Assembly: GCF_009193295.2 (NCBI RefSeq)
Contig: NZ_CP059973.1
Location: forward strand, 434,001 to 498,000
Length of the DNA: 64,000 bases
Direction: 5' to 3'
From: Bacteroides luhongzhouii
GTDB lineage: Bacteria > Bacteroidota > Bacteroidia > Bacteroidales > Bacteroidaceae
The translations under genes were made by a program, and so were the position numbers. Shown piece by piece: positions 19,240 through 30,400 of this stretch. The notes under the pieces were generated by a model. That model worked only from the letters and a program-made list of their open reading frames with translations, was not told the DNA's origin and did not search any database. The first letter of the stretch is position 1; each line of letters opens with the position of its first letter.

Positions 19240-21765
19240 TCATCTATTAATCAACTCAATTGCTACGCTTTCTTTCCCTAAATAAAAAGCTTTAGCCTTT
19301 ACCAATGGTGCATCACACTTTATCGGTTCTTTCCATACAACAGAGTTTTCATTTGGCTCACTACCATCAGTAGTATACCTGATTACTGCATTTGGATTGG
19401 TTGTATTAGCCAATAATAACCCATCCTTTACAATAATACCGGGAGGAGATACCCGGAAATTAATTCCTCGCCTTGCCAGCCGTGGCAACTCATAATCTAC
19501 AATAGCGGCATTATATTTCCGTTTGGCATCCGTATATACTTTGCCGTCCGGAGATAAAGCCCACGATGGTTGAGCATTCCAGGCGCGTTCTGCCAATCCG
19601 AAAACTTTTGGGAAAAGATAATATTCTATCTGTTCAAAACTACGGATTGTCTCCGACCAGATTTGTCCGGACAGACCTTTGATATTCTGATAACCTTCCT
19701 TTGTTAAGAGCTGTTTACCGTTTGAGACTGTTTTCACATCAACAGGTTCACCTCTCAAATTCCGTCGTAAAGACTTATAAATATCAAAAGGCAACATATC
19801 AAACGTCACATACTCATCTACGTAACCGCCCCAACGCAATCCCGGTTCTTCCACATGATAGCAATAGGCCATATCCAAATAGAAATTGCCCACATTACAA
19901 AGTATAATCGGATAGCCCGCATTAGCTAACTTATACGGTACTTCATCCCCACCCTGCTCCGGGATGGTATTCCAGCAATAATTTAATACCTTACTGTTTC
20001 TGAAATGTTCGTTAACGGTATTATCAGGATTCATAACAATGTCCTGCCATCCGACTGCCTGTATGTTACGTTTGTCCAGCATTTCCAATATTTGTTCCAG
20101 AAAATAATCCTTCAAATCCCGTATCTTAGCCAGTCCGTTCTCTTGCATAAAAGTGCGGCAGATAGAAGAACCTTCCCAAATACCTTCCGGCACTTCATCT
20201 CCACCCACATGGAAAGCAGTCAGTTCTACTCCTGCATCCTGATACATCCGCACGATTTCATCAATTACTTTTTCAAGAAAATGATAAGTGGAGGGCATGG
20301 CAACATTAATCACATTGTCTGTGAAATTTTGTGCAGACAGATATTGGGAAGTATCCGCAAAGTCAACCAAAAGATATTCTTCCGCTTTCGGCCGGTCCGT
20401 ATCTATATATTTCTGATAACGGGCATTCATGGCTTTAATCGCTGCACGAGAATGTCCGGGAATGTCTATTTCGGGAATAACTCTGATATGCCTTTCTTTC
20501 GCATATATCAAAATATCCATGAAGTCACTGCGAGAATAATATCCATTGGCCAATGAAGCAGTATCTGTCTCATTCCATCCCCAGGCATACGCAGGATAAA
20601 GACATGTCTGTTCATCTGTGGTATGTCCTCTGCGAGAAGCTATTTCTGTCAACTCCTCCAATCCGGGTATTTCCACACGCCAAGCCTCATCGTCACTCAA
20701 ATGCAAATGCAGTACATTCATCTTATAGAATGACAATATATCGATCAATTTCAGCAGGTCCGCTTTCTTTGTAAAGTTACGGGCTACGTCCAACATAATT
20801 CCCCGATGCCCCATGTCCGGATAATCGGTAATATGAAGATTAGGAAGCGGAGAAGAAGTTAGTTCCATGTTATCTAATAAGGCAAGCAATGTCTGACAAG
20901 CATTAAATATGCCATGTGTATCATTAGCTTTCAGAGTCAACCGGTTATTCTTTATCACGATTTCGTAATACTCATCGGGATATTGACAAGTAGCAGGTAC
21001 CTCCATTTTCTTCAATTCAATGATTGTTTCTTCATCCTCATCAGAAACGTTACATCTTAATAGTGAGGTCAATTGACTTTTCAATAAAAGAGCTTCCTCT
21101 TTAAATGTATCATCAAACTTCAGACAAACCTTTTGAGAGAAAGAAGAAACACCACCCGTCTTTTCCACTTTTTTAGGAGCAGGAAAAAGAGAAAGCATAT
21201 CACAATCTACCGGCTTACTGAAATCATCATTCTGCTTATAAAAATAATTTCCATCTGCATAGGGAAAGCTATTCCTCGAGCTAATCCATTGGGCGTCGGG
21301 CTTAAAAAGCTCGATCTCAATGGGGACATTTTGCGGTTGTAACGGTTTTCCTTTTTCATCGGTAGTTACCACATAAGCCCCTTCAGGAATCGAGGACACA
21401 TTAATCACATTTCCTTCACTCAATATAGTAAAAGTAAGTGTTTCACCCGGTGCCAATGCCTGGTAGTGCTCAGTGGGGTACATTTTATAGTAAGTCGAAC
21501 CCAAACATTCAATTTCCAGCGGTGCATTAATAGGTTGCTGATAATAAATAGGTGTCTGATTAAAATAGATCACCCAATTATTAGTCAGAGATTTATTCCC
21601 ATTATTCGTCAGGCAGAATGTATTCTTAAAATATCTGGCTTCCACACTATCTTTTTCCAGCTTCCATGTTAAGGATAGCTGTGAGGAAGGGGGTTGTTTA
21701 CCAACCCCACAACCAAACAGGCATATTCCTACTATCATTACCCATATATTCCTCATAGCCATCAT
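19240..21765 (-). CDS. GH20 beta-N-acetylhexosaminidase, lipoprotein
   Basis: Exo-enzyme releasing terminal beta-linked GlcNAc or GalNAc by substrate-assisted catalysis. A lipoprotein signal (MIVGICLFGCG) is followed by an N-terminal beta domain of the CHB_HEX type (about 25-170), a GH20b-type alpha/beta domain (about 190-315), then the TIM barrel from YPDMGHRGIMLDVARNF. The catalytic pair is Asp523-Glu524 in FHVGGDEVPEGIW. The last ~80 residues form a chitobiase C-terminal-like beta domain (NAVIRYTTDGSEPNENS). At 841 residues it matches four-domain bacterial hexosaminidases. It is the last gene of the PUL 2 operon and points to a HexNAc-containing, probably host-derived, glycan. Confidence 0.93.
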   Translation of the reverse strand: MMAMRNIWVMIVGICLFGCGVGKQPPSSQLSLTWKLEKDSVEARYFKNTFCLTNNGNKSLTNNWVIYFNQTPIYYQQPINAPLEIECLGSTYYKMYPTEHYQALAPGETLTFTILSEGNVINVSSIPEGAYVVTTDEKGKPLQPQNVPIEIELFKPDAQWISSRNSFPYADGNYFYKQNDDFSKPVDCDMLSLFPAPKKVEKTGGVSSFSQKVCLKFDDTFKEEALLLKSQLTSLLRCNVSDEDEETIIELKKMEVPATCQYPDEYYEIVIKNNRLTLKANDTHGIFNACQTLLALLDNMELTSSPLPNLHITDYPDMGHRGIMLDVARNFTKKADLLKLIDILSFYKMNVLHLHLSDDEAWRVEIPGLEELTEIASRRGHTTDEQTCLYPAYAWGWNETDTASLANGYYSRSDFMDILIYAKERHIRVIPEIDIPGHSRAAIKAMNARYQKYIDTDRPKAEEYLLVDFADTSQYLSAQNFTDNVINVAMPSTYHFLEKVIDEIVRMYQDAGVELTAFHVGGDEVPEGIWEGSSICRTFMQENGLAKIRDLKDYFLEQILEMLDKRNIQAVGWQDIVMNPDNTVNEHFRNSKVLNYCWNTIPEQGGDEVPYKLANAGYPIILCNVGNFYLDMAYCYHVEEPGLRWGGYVDEYVTFDMLPFDIYKSLRRNLRGEPVDVKTVSNGKQLLTKEGYQNIKGLSGQIWSETIRSFEQIEYYLFPKVFGLAERAWNAQPSWALSPDGKVYTDAKRKYNAAIVDYELPRLARRGINFRVSPPGIIVKDGLLLANTTNPNAVIRYTTDGSEPNENSVVWKEPIKCDAPLVKAKAFYLGKESVAIELINR

Positions 21766-21772
21766 AAGAAAA

Positions 21773-22846
21773 TTATTTAGTTAATGACCGGATACATTCT
21801 ACTTCCTCTGCCGAATAAGGGGTCCCATCACTGCGGAATATATCGTGGAACCACAATGGAGGTTCAACAACATCAGGCAATGGAGTGTCCCATGCAAAGA
21901 TCGTATTTGTTTTTCCGGCTACAAGTCCCCAATTGATTGCACCGATATTTTCTTTCTTCAGCAGTGGCATAATATCTTGAAAAGTACTATTTTGAGTACG
22001 TGCCATATATTCCGTACAAATCATCGGACGACCGTATTGCTTCAATGTATCAATGAGTTGCTGATGAGAATTCAAACCTTCATACGTGTGGTATGTTATC
22101 ACATCCGAATTTTCCAATTGGAATTTATTCAGATTAGTCAGGCTCATATCCCAAACTCCGGCCGACAGAGGTTGTGACGGATTCACTGTTCGTCCCCACA
22201 TAAATATTTTCTGCAATAACGGCAAACTTCTTTCACCGTATCTATATCCTCCCGAACCTCCCGGCTCATTATATAAATCCCATAATACGATTCTCTTATC
22301 ATCCTTAAAGGTAGTCAGGATATCTTTCACATAGCTTTCCAATACCGGAAGTATCACTGCCGTATCACCTTTATAATACAGATCACCCGGATCACGCGCC
22401 CATCCCGAATTGTGTACTCCCGGCTGTGGTTCCGGTTGTTTGCCGGACTGATAAACAGGATTCCAGCAATCATCCAGGAAGACGAAGATGGTAGAAATAT
22501 GATGCTTGTCGGCAATAGTAAGGTATTCATTGATACGTTTCTTAAAGCCTTCCTTGTCTGTTTCCCAAACCAAGTGATGTAAATATACGCGCATACAGTT
22601 CATGCCTATTTCTTCCGCCCAACCCAGTTCACGTTCAATAGTAACCGGATCAAAAGTATCTGCCTGCCACATCTCCATTTGGTTGATTGCCGTACTTGGA
22701 ATAAAATCGCATCCACGAAGCCATCCCCATTGTTTATACCACTCATTAGCCTGCTCTTTTGTCCAGACTTCACGAACAGAAACTGTTTTCTGACTGCAGG
22801 CAATCAACATAATACCAATAAAAAATGAGAGTAATATCTTTTTCAT
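21773..22846 (-). CDS. GH5-like (cellulase-family) glycosidase lipoprotein
   Basis: A 357-residue lipoprotein (SFFIGIMLIACSQ) with a single TIM barrel of the GH5/clan GH-A type. The barrel starts at WLRGCDFIPSTAINQMEMW. The probable acid/base Glu is in LWDLYNEPGGSGG and the probable nucleophile Glu in PMICTEYMAR, at the ends of strands 4 and 7. Relatives are often labelled 1,4-beta-xylanase, but nothing here fixes that specificity. In this PUL, beside GH20 and GH92, a mannosidase-, galactosidase- or endo-type role on host glycans is as likely. It lies 7 bases upstream of the GH20 gene and 34 bases after the BACON protein gene. Confidence 0.75.
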   Translation of the reverse strand: MKKILLSFFIGIMLIACSQKTVSVREVWTKEQANEWYKQWGWLRGCDFIPSTAINQMEMWQADTFDPVTIERELGWAEEIGMNCMRVYLHHLVWETDKEGFKKRINEYLTIADKHHISTIFVFLDDCWNPVYQSGKQPEPQPGVHNSGWARDPGDLYYKGDTAVILPVLESYVKDILTTFKDDKRIVLWDLYNEPGGSGGYRYGERSLPLLQKIFMWGRTVNPSQPLSAGVWDMSLTNLNKFQLENSDVITYHTYEGLNSHQQLIDTLKQYGRPMICTEYMARTQNSTFQDIMPLLKKENIGAINWGLVAGKTNTIFAWDTPLPDVVEPPLWFHDIFRSDGTPYSAEEVECIRSLTK

Positions 22847-22880
22847 ATAATCGTTTTACTTTATCAAATTAAAAATCTTT

Positions 22881-24347
22881 TTATTTTCTCCATGTAAATA
22901 TTACCATATCACCCGGTTCGACTGCTATCATAGAACCGTCCGGAGCTGTTGTTGAGCCATTTTTCAACACCCGGCTTACAGCACTATCCACATCAATAGA
23001 CAGATTCATCACATTACGAAAATCTCTATTTACCACCACAAGATATTGATTACCATCTTTCTCCAGAACAGAGACAACAGCACCTGTATCACTCGTAGTC
23101 AATGATTTTATAGGAGTCGGCAGACTTCCCAAAGCTGTCGTTCCTTCAGGTATTTCACTTCCGGTGTGAGATACTGAAATAACCTGTGCTCCCAAGAATA
23201 TACCCGCAAGTTGTTGTACTTCCTGATTAACTGTCTTGACCAAATCATAAACTTCAGTCGGTTCGTCATGTTGAAGTCCGCGATAGGTAAAATACTGGAT
23301 TGCCTGCGCACCATAAGCCAAATCACTGAAGACTTGTAATCTCAACTCGGGCAATGTCGGTATCTTATAAAAATGAGTTTCATCAAGCTTATGGGAAAGT
23401 GCAAGTGCAAATGCCCAGAACGGCTTATTATTCTCTTTAGCTGCAGCCGATATTTCTTCCAGATTCCGATACCAGTCCGGACGGACAATGCTTGGAGCAC
23501 CATTTATAGATACAATAGGATAATTGTCAAACGAAATAAACGGAACAGGAACTTGTTCTATAAATGATTTTACATTTTCTGAATAAAGCTCTTTTCCCCA
23601 TGCCCAGTTAGGGTACAGATTTATATAACAAGGATGATGGCTGTCGATGGTTTTAATCTTCTTCACCAATTCGCCCAAACCCGGCAAATCATTCACTTCC
23701 GGTTCATCCTTCAAATGGTAGGCATACAAAGCCGGATGATTCATCATCGCTTTTACGACCTCTTCGGCAGTACCGACAGATAAGAGGTCCTTACAAGAAG
23801 TTATCATTTTCACTCCGGTCTTCTGTGCGGCGTCAAGCGCCTTCAATGTTGTCTCCAAATCATCATACCATCCCAGATAAATATTAATGCCGGATGCTTT
23901 CATCACCGGAAATTTCTCCAGCGACTTATCTGCTTCCACTCCGGTCCATGCTATAATCGGAAACTCTCCATCAGTTGTAGGAATATAAGAATTACCCTGT
24001 ATGATCTCAAGTTCCTGTGTCTTCACTCCGTTAGGCACCACACGGAATACAGCTGTACGTCCGGTTCCCGTATTTGCACTTGCAGTAATTGTCACAGTTC
24101 CATTTCCGCTCCCTTTGGCCGGAGAAATGGTAACCCAGGACTGATCTGTCTCATTTACAAATTTCCATTCCGTATTAGACTTTATCGAATAAACCTCCGT
24201 AAAACCTTCATTACCGATCTGTAACTTCTCCAAATTCCCAGAAATTGAGAAAGAAGCTTTCTCCGGATCCATCGAACAAGACATCAACAACATTGGCAAC
24301 ATCGAGAAAAAGAATGTAACCAGAAATTTTTTACTATATGTTTTCAT
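22881..24347 (-). CDS. BACON-domain lipoprotein with glycosidase-like TIM barrel
   Basis: I recognise the parts but not a characterised function. The start at 24347 (MKTYSKKFLVTFF) gives a lipoprotein signal ending MLLMSCSMD. Residues about 30-120 form a BACON domain (NTEWKFVNETDQSWVTISPAKG, then GNGTVTITASANTGTGRTA), a fold often involved in binding mucin or carbohydrate. The rest (about 130-400) resembles a clan-A TIM barrel, with a candidate acid/base in YHLKDEPEVNDL, and ends in a small beta domain carrying VVVNRDFRNVMNLSI. A second catalytic acid is not obvious, so it may be an enzyme of an unassigned family or a binding protein. It is in the PUL 2 operon between susE and the GH5-like gene. 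Confidence 0.7.
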   Translation of the reverse strand: MKTYSKKFLVTFFFSMLPMLLMSCSMDPEKASFSISGNLEKLQIGNEGFTEVYSIKSNTEWKFVNETDQSWVTISPAKGSGNGTVTITASANTGTGRTAVFRVVPNGVKTQELEIIQGNSYIPTTDGEFPIIAWTGVEADKSLEKFPVMKASGINIYLGWYDDLETTLKALDAAQKTGVKMITSCKDLLSVGTAEEVVKAMMNHPALYAYHLKDEPEVNDLPGLGELVKKIKTIDSHHPCYINLYPNWAWGKELYSENVKSFIEQVPVPFISFDNYPIVSINGAPSIVRPDWYRNLEEISAAAKENNKPFWAFALALSHKLDETHFYKIPTLPELRLQVFSDLAYGAQAIQYFTYRGLQHDEPTEVYDLVKTVNQEVQQLAGIFLGAQVISVSHTGSEIPEGTTALGSLPTPIKSLTTSDTGAVVSVLEKDGNQYLVVVNRDFRNVMNLSIDVDSAVSRVLKNGSTTAPDGSMIAVEPGDMVIFTWRK

Positions 24348-24405
24348 TGATATATACATAATTCTATTAAATATTAAATTAAAGACTATTAATATTGATT
24401 CTCCC

Positions 24406-25779
24406 TTAATTATAAGGAGACAATCGTATCACTTCTTTGGCTTTATCAATCTGTATCGTATAAAGTCCGGCTTTAAAATCAGGACCGGGAATCAAATCAC
24501 CGGGAGCACTTCTCGTTATCAAGTTAGCAGGCTCAACTGTATATAAATTCTTTGTATCCTCCTCTTGTGCCCAACCATATCCTCTATAGAATTTAAATCC
24601 CATCGTCTGATCAATATACACAACTGCTTCAAAAGCACTTGCTCCTACCTTCTTAAAGAAGAACCATTGGTGAGGATATGCGAAGTCCCAAGCAAGCGTA
24701 GCCACATAAGGTTCGCGTGGAAATCCGACTCCAGTACCGACAATATACATCACCTCCGGATAAAAAACATCCCGCGGGCGTTCCATATACATGAAGCCAT
24801 TTGATGTATTATATTTCAAGTTATAAAGTACCGACGGACCATCGAATTTTGCTTTGCTCCCTGAAACATCTTTAAAGAATTCCGGCCGGAGCATATTGGT
24901 GACATCACTACCAAAACCTATAAAATTAATCTTGGCACTTTCCACCAATTCAACATCCAATTGAACATATCCTCCTCCCACATCAAAGAAGCGGGACTTA
25001 TCAATATCAATGCTGTATGTCAAAGTCTTATCAGCCTGGAAACTCAACATATCAAAAGTGATATTCTCCAATGTATAACTCCCTACCTTAGGAGTAGGAA
25101 TCGAAGTTGCCGCATCATCAGCCACAACCGCAATCTTATTGTCTGAATATCCCCATACCAACCCGGAATAATCAGGTTTATTATTTATTATCTTTTCGGC
25201 AACTTTAAAATGGTCGCCAATCCCTGCCAAATCCGCCGCACTCGTCCGGAAACTATAATCCGTTTCATTCTGACTCTCCTTGTCCATTTCATACACATTT
25301 CCCAAATCATCAACAAGGTATAATTTGGAAGGTGTTTCCGGACGGGTCACCGCCACACTTGCGGCCTCATCCAAAGTCAGGGTCGATTCATTGCCACCTA
25401 AATCGTTTACAGCCTTTATAGTTACCACAGGACGGCCATTCTGGAAACCAGCAACAAAAGGTAAAGTAGCTTCCTCTTCAATAACCGCAGAACGTCCGCT
25501 CAATCCTTTAGACAAATTCAAGATTTCGGCTCCATCCATTGTCACTAATAATTGGAATGAAACCAAATCATTATATTCATCACTTACTTGTGCAGTGAAC
25601 TTCACTTTATCACCAGCCGCCACAACCGTTTCACCATTCACTCCCCGCAACACGGCATTTTCTATTTTAGGTTTTGAAGGTGTAGGCCACTCCGGCCATT
25701 CACTTGGCTTACTAATATCATCTTTTGCACACGAAAGGAGCAGTAACGACGACATGAATAATACATATATCTTTTTCAT
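24406..25779 (-). CDS. SusE-like glycan-binding lipoprotein (PUL 2)
   Basis: Outer-membrane lipoprotein (MSSLLLLSCAKDD) likely to bind glycan beside SusC/SusD. The start at 25779 is chosen because 25 further in-frame codons upstream would hide the signal peptide. An N-terminal Ig-like SusE domain (about 35-140, PKIENAVLRGVNGETVVAAGDK) is followed by two beta domains. The C-terminal one contains EVMYIVGTGVGFP, the same line that occurs three times in the PUL 1 protein at 1762-3810. Here it occurs once, so the two PULs differ in the number of binding modules. About 457 residues. Confidence 0.82.
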   Translation of the reverse strand: MKKIYVLFMSSLLLLSCAKDDISKPSEWPEWPTPSKPKIENAVLRGVNGETVVAAGDKVKFTAQVSDEYNDLVSFQLLVTMDGAEILNLSKGLSGRSAVIEEEATLPFVAGFQNGRPVVTIKAVNDLGGNESTLTLDEAASVAVTRPETPSKLYLVDDLGNVYEMDKESQNETDYSFRTSAADLAGIGDHFKVAEKIINNKPDYSGLVWGYSDNKIAVVADDAATSIPTPKVGSYTLENITFDMLSFQADKTLTYSIDIDKSRFFDVGGGYVQLDVELVESAKINFIGFGSDVTNMLRPEFFKDVSGSKAKFDGPSVLYNLKYNTSNGFMYMERPRDVFYPEVMYIVGTGVGFPREPYVATLAWDFAYPHQWFFFKKVGASAFEAVVYIDQTMGFKFYRGYGWAQEEDTKNLYTVEPANLITRSAPGDLIPGPDFKAGLYTIQIDKAKEVIRLSPYN

Positions 25780-25820
25780 TTTTCTTAAGATCTCTAGTTT
25801 AACAATAATGAATGATGACA

Positions 25821-27464
25821 TTAATTGCGAGCTGCCGCAAGATCCGCTTTCCATCCCTCACGTTCAAATGTCTGTGCCAACACTTTTCCATAAGATTCCG
25901 AAGCTTGTTGAACCGCGTAATTAGGAATAGGCACATATTGATGTGTAGGAGCCACTCCTTTGATCTTCGCTGTACGTTGTGCATACTGATTAAAACGGAT
26001 GAGATCTATTTTACGCATTCCTTCATACAACATTTCATGTCCTCTTTCCGTAAGTAAAGCATCCAGGAAAGCTTCTGCATTCGCTGTTGCCGATGACGGG
26101 AGATCTCCCAGTCCGGCACGCTTACGCACCTCATTGACCGCAGCTATAGCATCAGCGGACGGAGCTGCATTGTTTTTACGTACCTCGGCTTCCGCATACA
26201 TGAGCAATACATCTGCCCAACGGGCTAACGGTATATCAGTCCCCTGAAAAGCCGTAGCTGTTTCAACCGGGAATTTATTAATGATAAAACCGTCCCATGT
26301 AGTAGTGTTCCGGTCAATCCAGGTTCCTGCAGTCGTATAATATTTGGTCAGGATAACTTCACGACGTTTGTCCGAAGGATCATATGTATCCCAAAATTTC
26401 GGAGACACGTTGAATGTTTGCCCCCATCCCTGCCCTTGCAAGTAGAAAGGAGTCGGATTCCCCTGATCGTCCACTCTGGCTGCATTATCGGGAGTAGCGA
26501 GCATCATCAGCGGGTTAAAGTTACCGGACTTATTCGTACCATCCGCCGTTTCATCACAACTGACAGCCATAATCACCTCCGAATTAAAGTTATTGGCATT
26601 TTTAAATTGCTCGATATAAGGATTATCCCCTTTTTTGAAAAGACTATACCGTCCCTTCAACTCATTATACATATCAATTGCTTTCTGATAATAACCGGAC
26701 ATATAATAGCCTTCATTCAAGCAATGCCGCATGATGCATACACGTGCATAGTCTTTATTGTAACGTCCCTGTTCCGGCTGCGTATCTGCAATATACTGAT
26801 AAGCATAATCAAAATCAGCCATAATCCACTCCGTCATTTGCTGCAATGTCGGACGTACCAGATTTTCCAGCTTTGAAGGATTAATCAGATCGTTCGGATC
26901 GACAATCAAAGGAACAGGACCATATACATGTAATAAATAATACATCATCAATCCACGACAAAGACGGGCTTCAGCAATAAATTCCCTTTTACGCTCTTCG
27001 GAAACCACTTCGGTAGAAGCTTTCTCCAATGTTCCAATCACATTGGTGAAGTAGGAAATCTCACTTACTTTCGGAAAGTGGTTCGGCCTTTCATCATTCA
27101 ACGCGCCGCTTGTGTAATAAACACACTGACTGAAATCGGCTTTAGAAAGGAAATAATATCCGCCTCCCCAACCATTATTCCACACGGCCATTTCATCTGT
27201 CGGATAATCAAAGAACTTCAGTACACCTCCGGCAGGAATATACCAACCGTGCTGATTGCCACTTGTTCCGGCACCGATCCAGTAGGTCCATGTTGTCGTA
27301 AAAGGCATATAGCAGGTCATCATAAATGATTCGTATTCGGATTCAGTCACCGGATAATTAGAAACATTCAACGTGCCATACATCTTCGGATCAAAATTAT
27401 CCTCACAACTGCACATTATAAATGCAATCATGACAAACACCTTAAATAATTTATTCTTATTCAT
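25821..27464 (-). CDS. SusD/RagB-family glycan-binding lipoprotein (PUL 2)
   Basis: Extracellular glycan-binding partner of the SusC encoded directly upstream. The start at 27464 (MNKNKLFKVFVMIAFIMCSCED) gives a lipoprotein signal; fourteen in-frame codons upstream would run into the susC stop. SusD signatures include ARLCRGLMMYYLLHVYGPVP and ERGHEMLYEGMRKIDLIRF. It ends at 25821 with the penultimate residues AAARN. Very similar in layout and sequence to the SusD at 4868-6499, indicating that the two loci arose by duplication of a SusC/D pair. Confidence 0.95.
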   Translation of the reverse strand: MNKNKLFKVFVMIAFIMCSCEDNFDPKMYGTLNVSNYPVTESEYESFMMTCYMPFTTTWTYWIGAGTSGNQHGWYIPAGGVLKFFDYPTDEMAVWNNGWGGGYYFLSKADFSQCVYYTSGALNDERPNHFPKVSEISYFTNVIGTLEKASTEVVSEERKREFIAEARLCRGLMMYYLLHVYGPVPLIVDPNDLINPSKLENLVRPTLQQMTEWIMADFDYAYQYIADTQPEQGRYNKDYARVCIMRHCLNEGYYMSGYYQKAIDMYNELKGRYSLFKKGDNPYIEQFKNANNFNSEVIMAVSCDETADGTNKSGNFNPLMMLATPDNAARVDDQGNPTPFYLQGQGWGQTFNVSPKFWDTYDPSDKRREVILTKYYTTAGTWIDRNTTTWDGFIINKFPVETATAFQGTDIPLARWADVLLMYAEAEVRKNNAAPSADAIAAVNEVRKRAGLGDLPSSATANAEAFLDALLTERGHEMLYEGMRKIDLIRFNQYAQRTAKIKGVAPTHQYVPIPNYAVQQASESYGKVLAQTFEREGWKADLAAARN

Positions 27465-27496
27465 ATTTTCAATCTTTTCTTTCGTTACAGGTTTTC

Positions 27497-30400
27497 TTAG
27501 AAACATATTTTTGCTCCGAAGGAGTATGTTCTCGTCATCGGATACTCCGCTTTGGAGCCGTCACCACCCGTCTTTATTTCAGGATCGACACCTACAAACT
27601 TGGTAAAAGTAAACGGATTCTGACAGTCGATAAAAACTCTGATAGAACTCACATAATCACCCACTTTTCCCAGCTTCTTTCCTGAAAGGTTATATCCTAA
27701 AGTGATATTCCTGACACGTACAAACGAAGCATTCTGATAATCTTCCTCAAAGCCTACGTTACCAGGTAAAGCGACAGCTTTTGTTGAAGCAATACCACGC
27801 CGGTTTCCATTCTGATTGGTTTGAGAATTCCAGATAGTATATACATATTTGTTCGAATTCTTGGGACTCGTATAATACACATCTCCGACAAGCGCCCAAC
27901 GATATGCATAGTTATAGCGTGTACGTCCGAATTGTCCATACATAAATACATCCAGATCAAAATCTTTGTATACAAATGTATTTCCAAAGCCTATGTGAAT
28001 TTTTGGAAGTGTATTTCGCATCTTTACATCATCAATCGTTATTTTATTATCCCCATTTGCATCCTTAATAATCGGATAACCGGGCTGTTGCGCGTCTGCC
28101 GGCAAAGATTTCTGCGATTCGGGCATATTGCTTTTATCTATATTGATAACGCCTTCCGTTTCATAGTAGTAATAAGCATTCACCGGTTCGTTCTTACGGA
28201 TTCGATATTCTTCATAATAATAGTTGGGCATCCGTTCTTTCCAAACGGCATTATGATGTGATAAGGTCAATTGTGAGGTCCACTTAAACACACGGGGGAT
28301 TTCAAAGTTAAGTGAGTTAATAGTCGCATCCCATCCGTAACGTACATAATGCCCATAATTCATCGGGACGGAAGATGTCATACTAAGCGGAGAGGCAGAG
28401 TCATATCCCAGCAAGTTGGTTACATCATTGCGGAACATATCAAAACTTCCCCAGATTCTATCTTTTAAAACTGAAAAATCTACGCCTATATTTTTCATGG
28501 TGGTCTTTTCCCAGGTAACATTCGGGTAATCAGGACCGCTCAGCAAATAGGGTACATAAGTCACTGAATTGTTAGAGAACTTGATATATTGGGCTGCCAG
28601 ACTGAAAGTGCCATAAAGCGAACTACCCAGATTATCATTACCTGTCTGTCCATAACTGCCCCGAATCTTCAACTGGTCAATCCATGATATATGCTTCATA
28701 AACGGCTCGTTAGATAATTTCCAGGCTAATGATACTGAAGGGAAATAGGCATATTTCTTTCCCGGGAAAAACTTATCCGTTCCATCGCGGCGAATAGTGG
28801 CGGCAACCACATATCTGTCGAGCACATCCACACTTGCCCTGGCAAATTGAGAACGACGTTCATCGGCAGCTCTGAAAGAAGTCGGGTAGAAAGCGCCTTC
28901 CGCAGCTTCCACCTTATCAGCAGCAATGTGATCGTTAATCTGTTCGTAGTCAAGTTCAAGACCATTTGAATCGTTCGTATATCTTCCCATACCGACTACG
29001 GCATCGACACGTAACAAGTCTCCAAACTGCTTTTTGAAAGTCAATGTGCCTTCCATGGTCTGATTTCTACGTTCAACATATCCCAAATGCCCTCTTGATT
29101 TATACATATCCATAAAATAAATATCAGAAGGAATATACAAGTTACGATTGGCATTCTCCTTATTAATACCATACATCAAGCGGAAAGACAACATATCCTT
29201 GATTATATCCACATCGGCAGCAAAGTTTAGATAATAACCGCTTGTTTTAGTCCGGTCACTAACTTTTATCATTTCGGCCGGGTTAGGGTAATTTGAATAT
29301 AAGGTAGGTTTTCCGTCCTCACCTCTGATCGGTAAATAAGAAGGATAAGTCAGAGCCGATTGTATGGCATCATACCCATTTCCACCACCCCCGCCACCGG
29401 AAGTTGAGTTTGTATATTTATTCTCATTTACATTGACAATTGCTGTCAACTTAAGAAATGGAAGCAATTGTGAAGATATGTTTGTCCGAAGAGCGTAACG
29501 TTCCATAGCGGAGTTTTCTACCGTACCTTCCTGTTTGTAATAATTTCCGGACAGATAATATTTCAGCAGTTTAGAACCACCCGTGATTGTGATATTATGA
29601 TTATTGATGCTACCATCCTTTAATACACAATCCAGCCAGTCTGTTGTTTGAGCGGCAGCTATCTGTTGAGGTGAGAATTGAGGCACCCATTTATTATCAA
29701 AAGGTTTATCACCGTAAGGATACATACCGTTCGTAAATAAATAGTTTTCTTTATTGAAAATGTTGGCAACATTCATATATTCTTCCCCACTCAAAGGTTC
29801 CAGATACGAATAGTTTTTCACGATAGAATAATTTCCTTCATAAGTGATTTGGGGACGAGTCTCAGTACCTTTCTTTGTGGTGATCAATACGACACCATTG
29901 GCTGCGCCAATTCCATAAATGGAGGCAGACGCATCCTTTAATACTTCGATAGATTCAATATCTGCAGGATTAAGTCCGGCCAATCCCGAACGATTGATAG
30001 AGTTGGGCATAACCTGATTTCCGTTTCCAACTTCTAAAGAAGTGGAAGGCATCATTACTCCATCCACTATAAAGATAGGAGTACCTGCCCCACGAATTGA
30101 AAGGTCAACTGCTCCACCCGGTTGCGGGCTCGTCAACGTAGCTTCCAGTCCGGCAGCCCGCCCAAGCAACATCTGTGACATATTACTTGTTGCGGCTCGC
30201 GATATTTTTTCCGTTTTTACCGTTGCAATGGAAGTTGTCAGATTCTTACGGGTGGTCGTTCCATACCCTACCACAACAACTTCATCCAACTGTTTTGAAT
30301 CCTCTTTCATCGTCACATTCAACGTCATTGGCCGGGTAATTTTCTGCGTATATGTAGTGTAACCTATTGAAGTAAATTTCAGTGTCGAGCCTTCCGGAAC

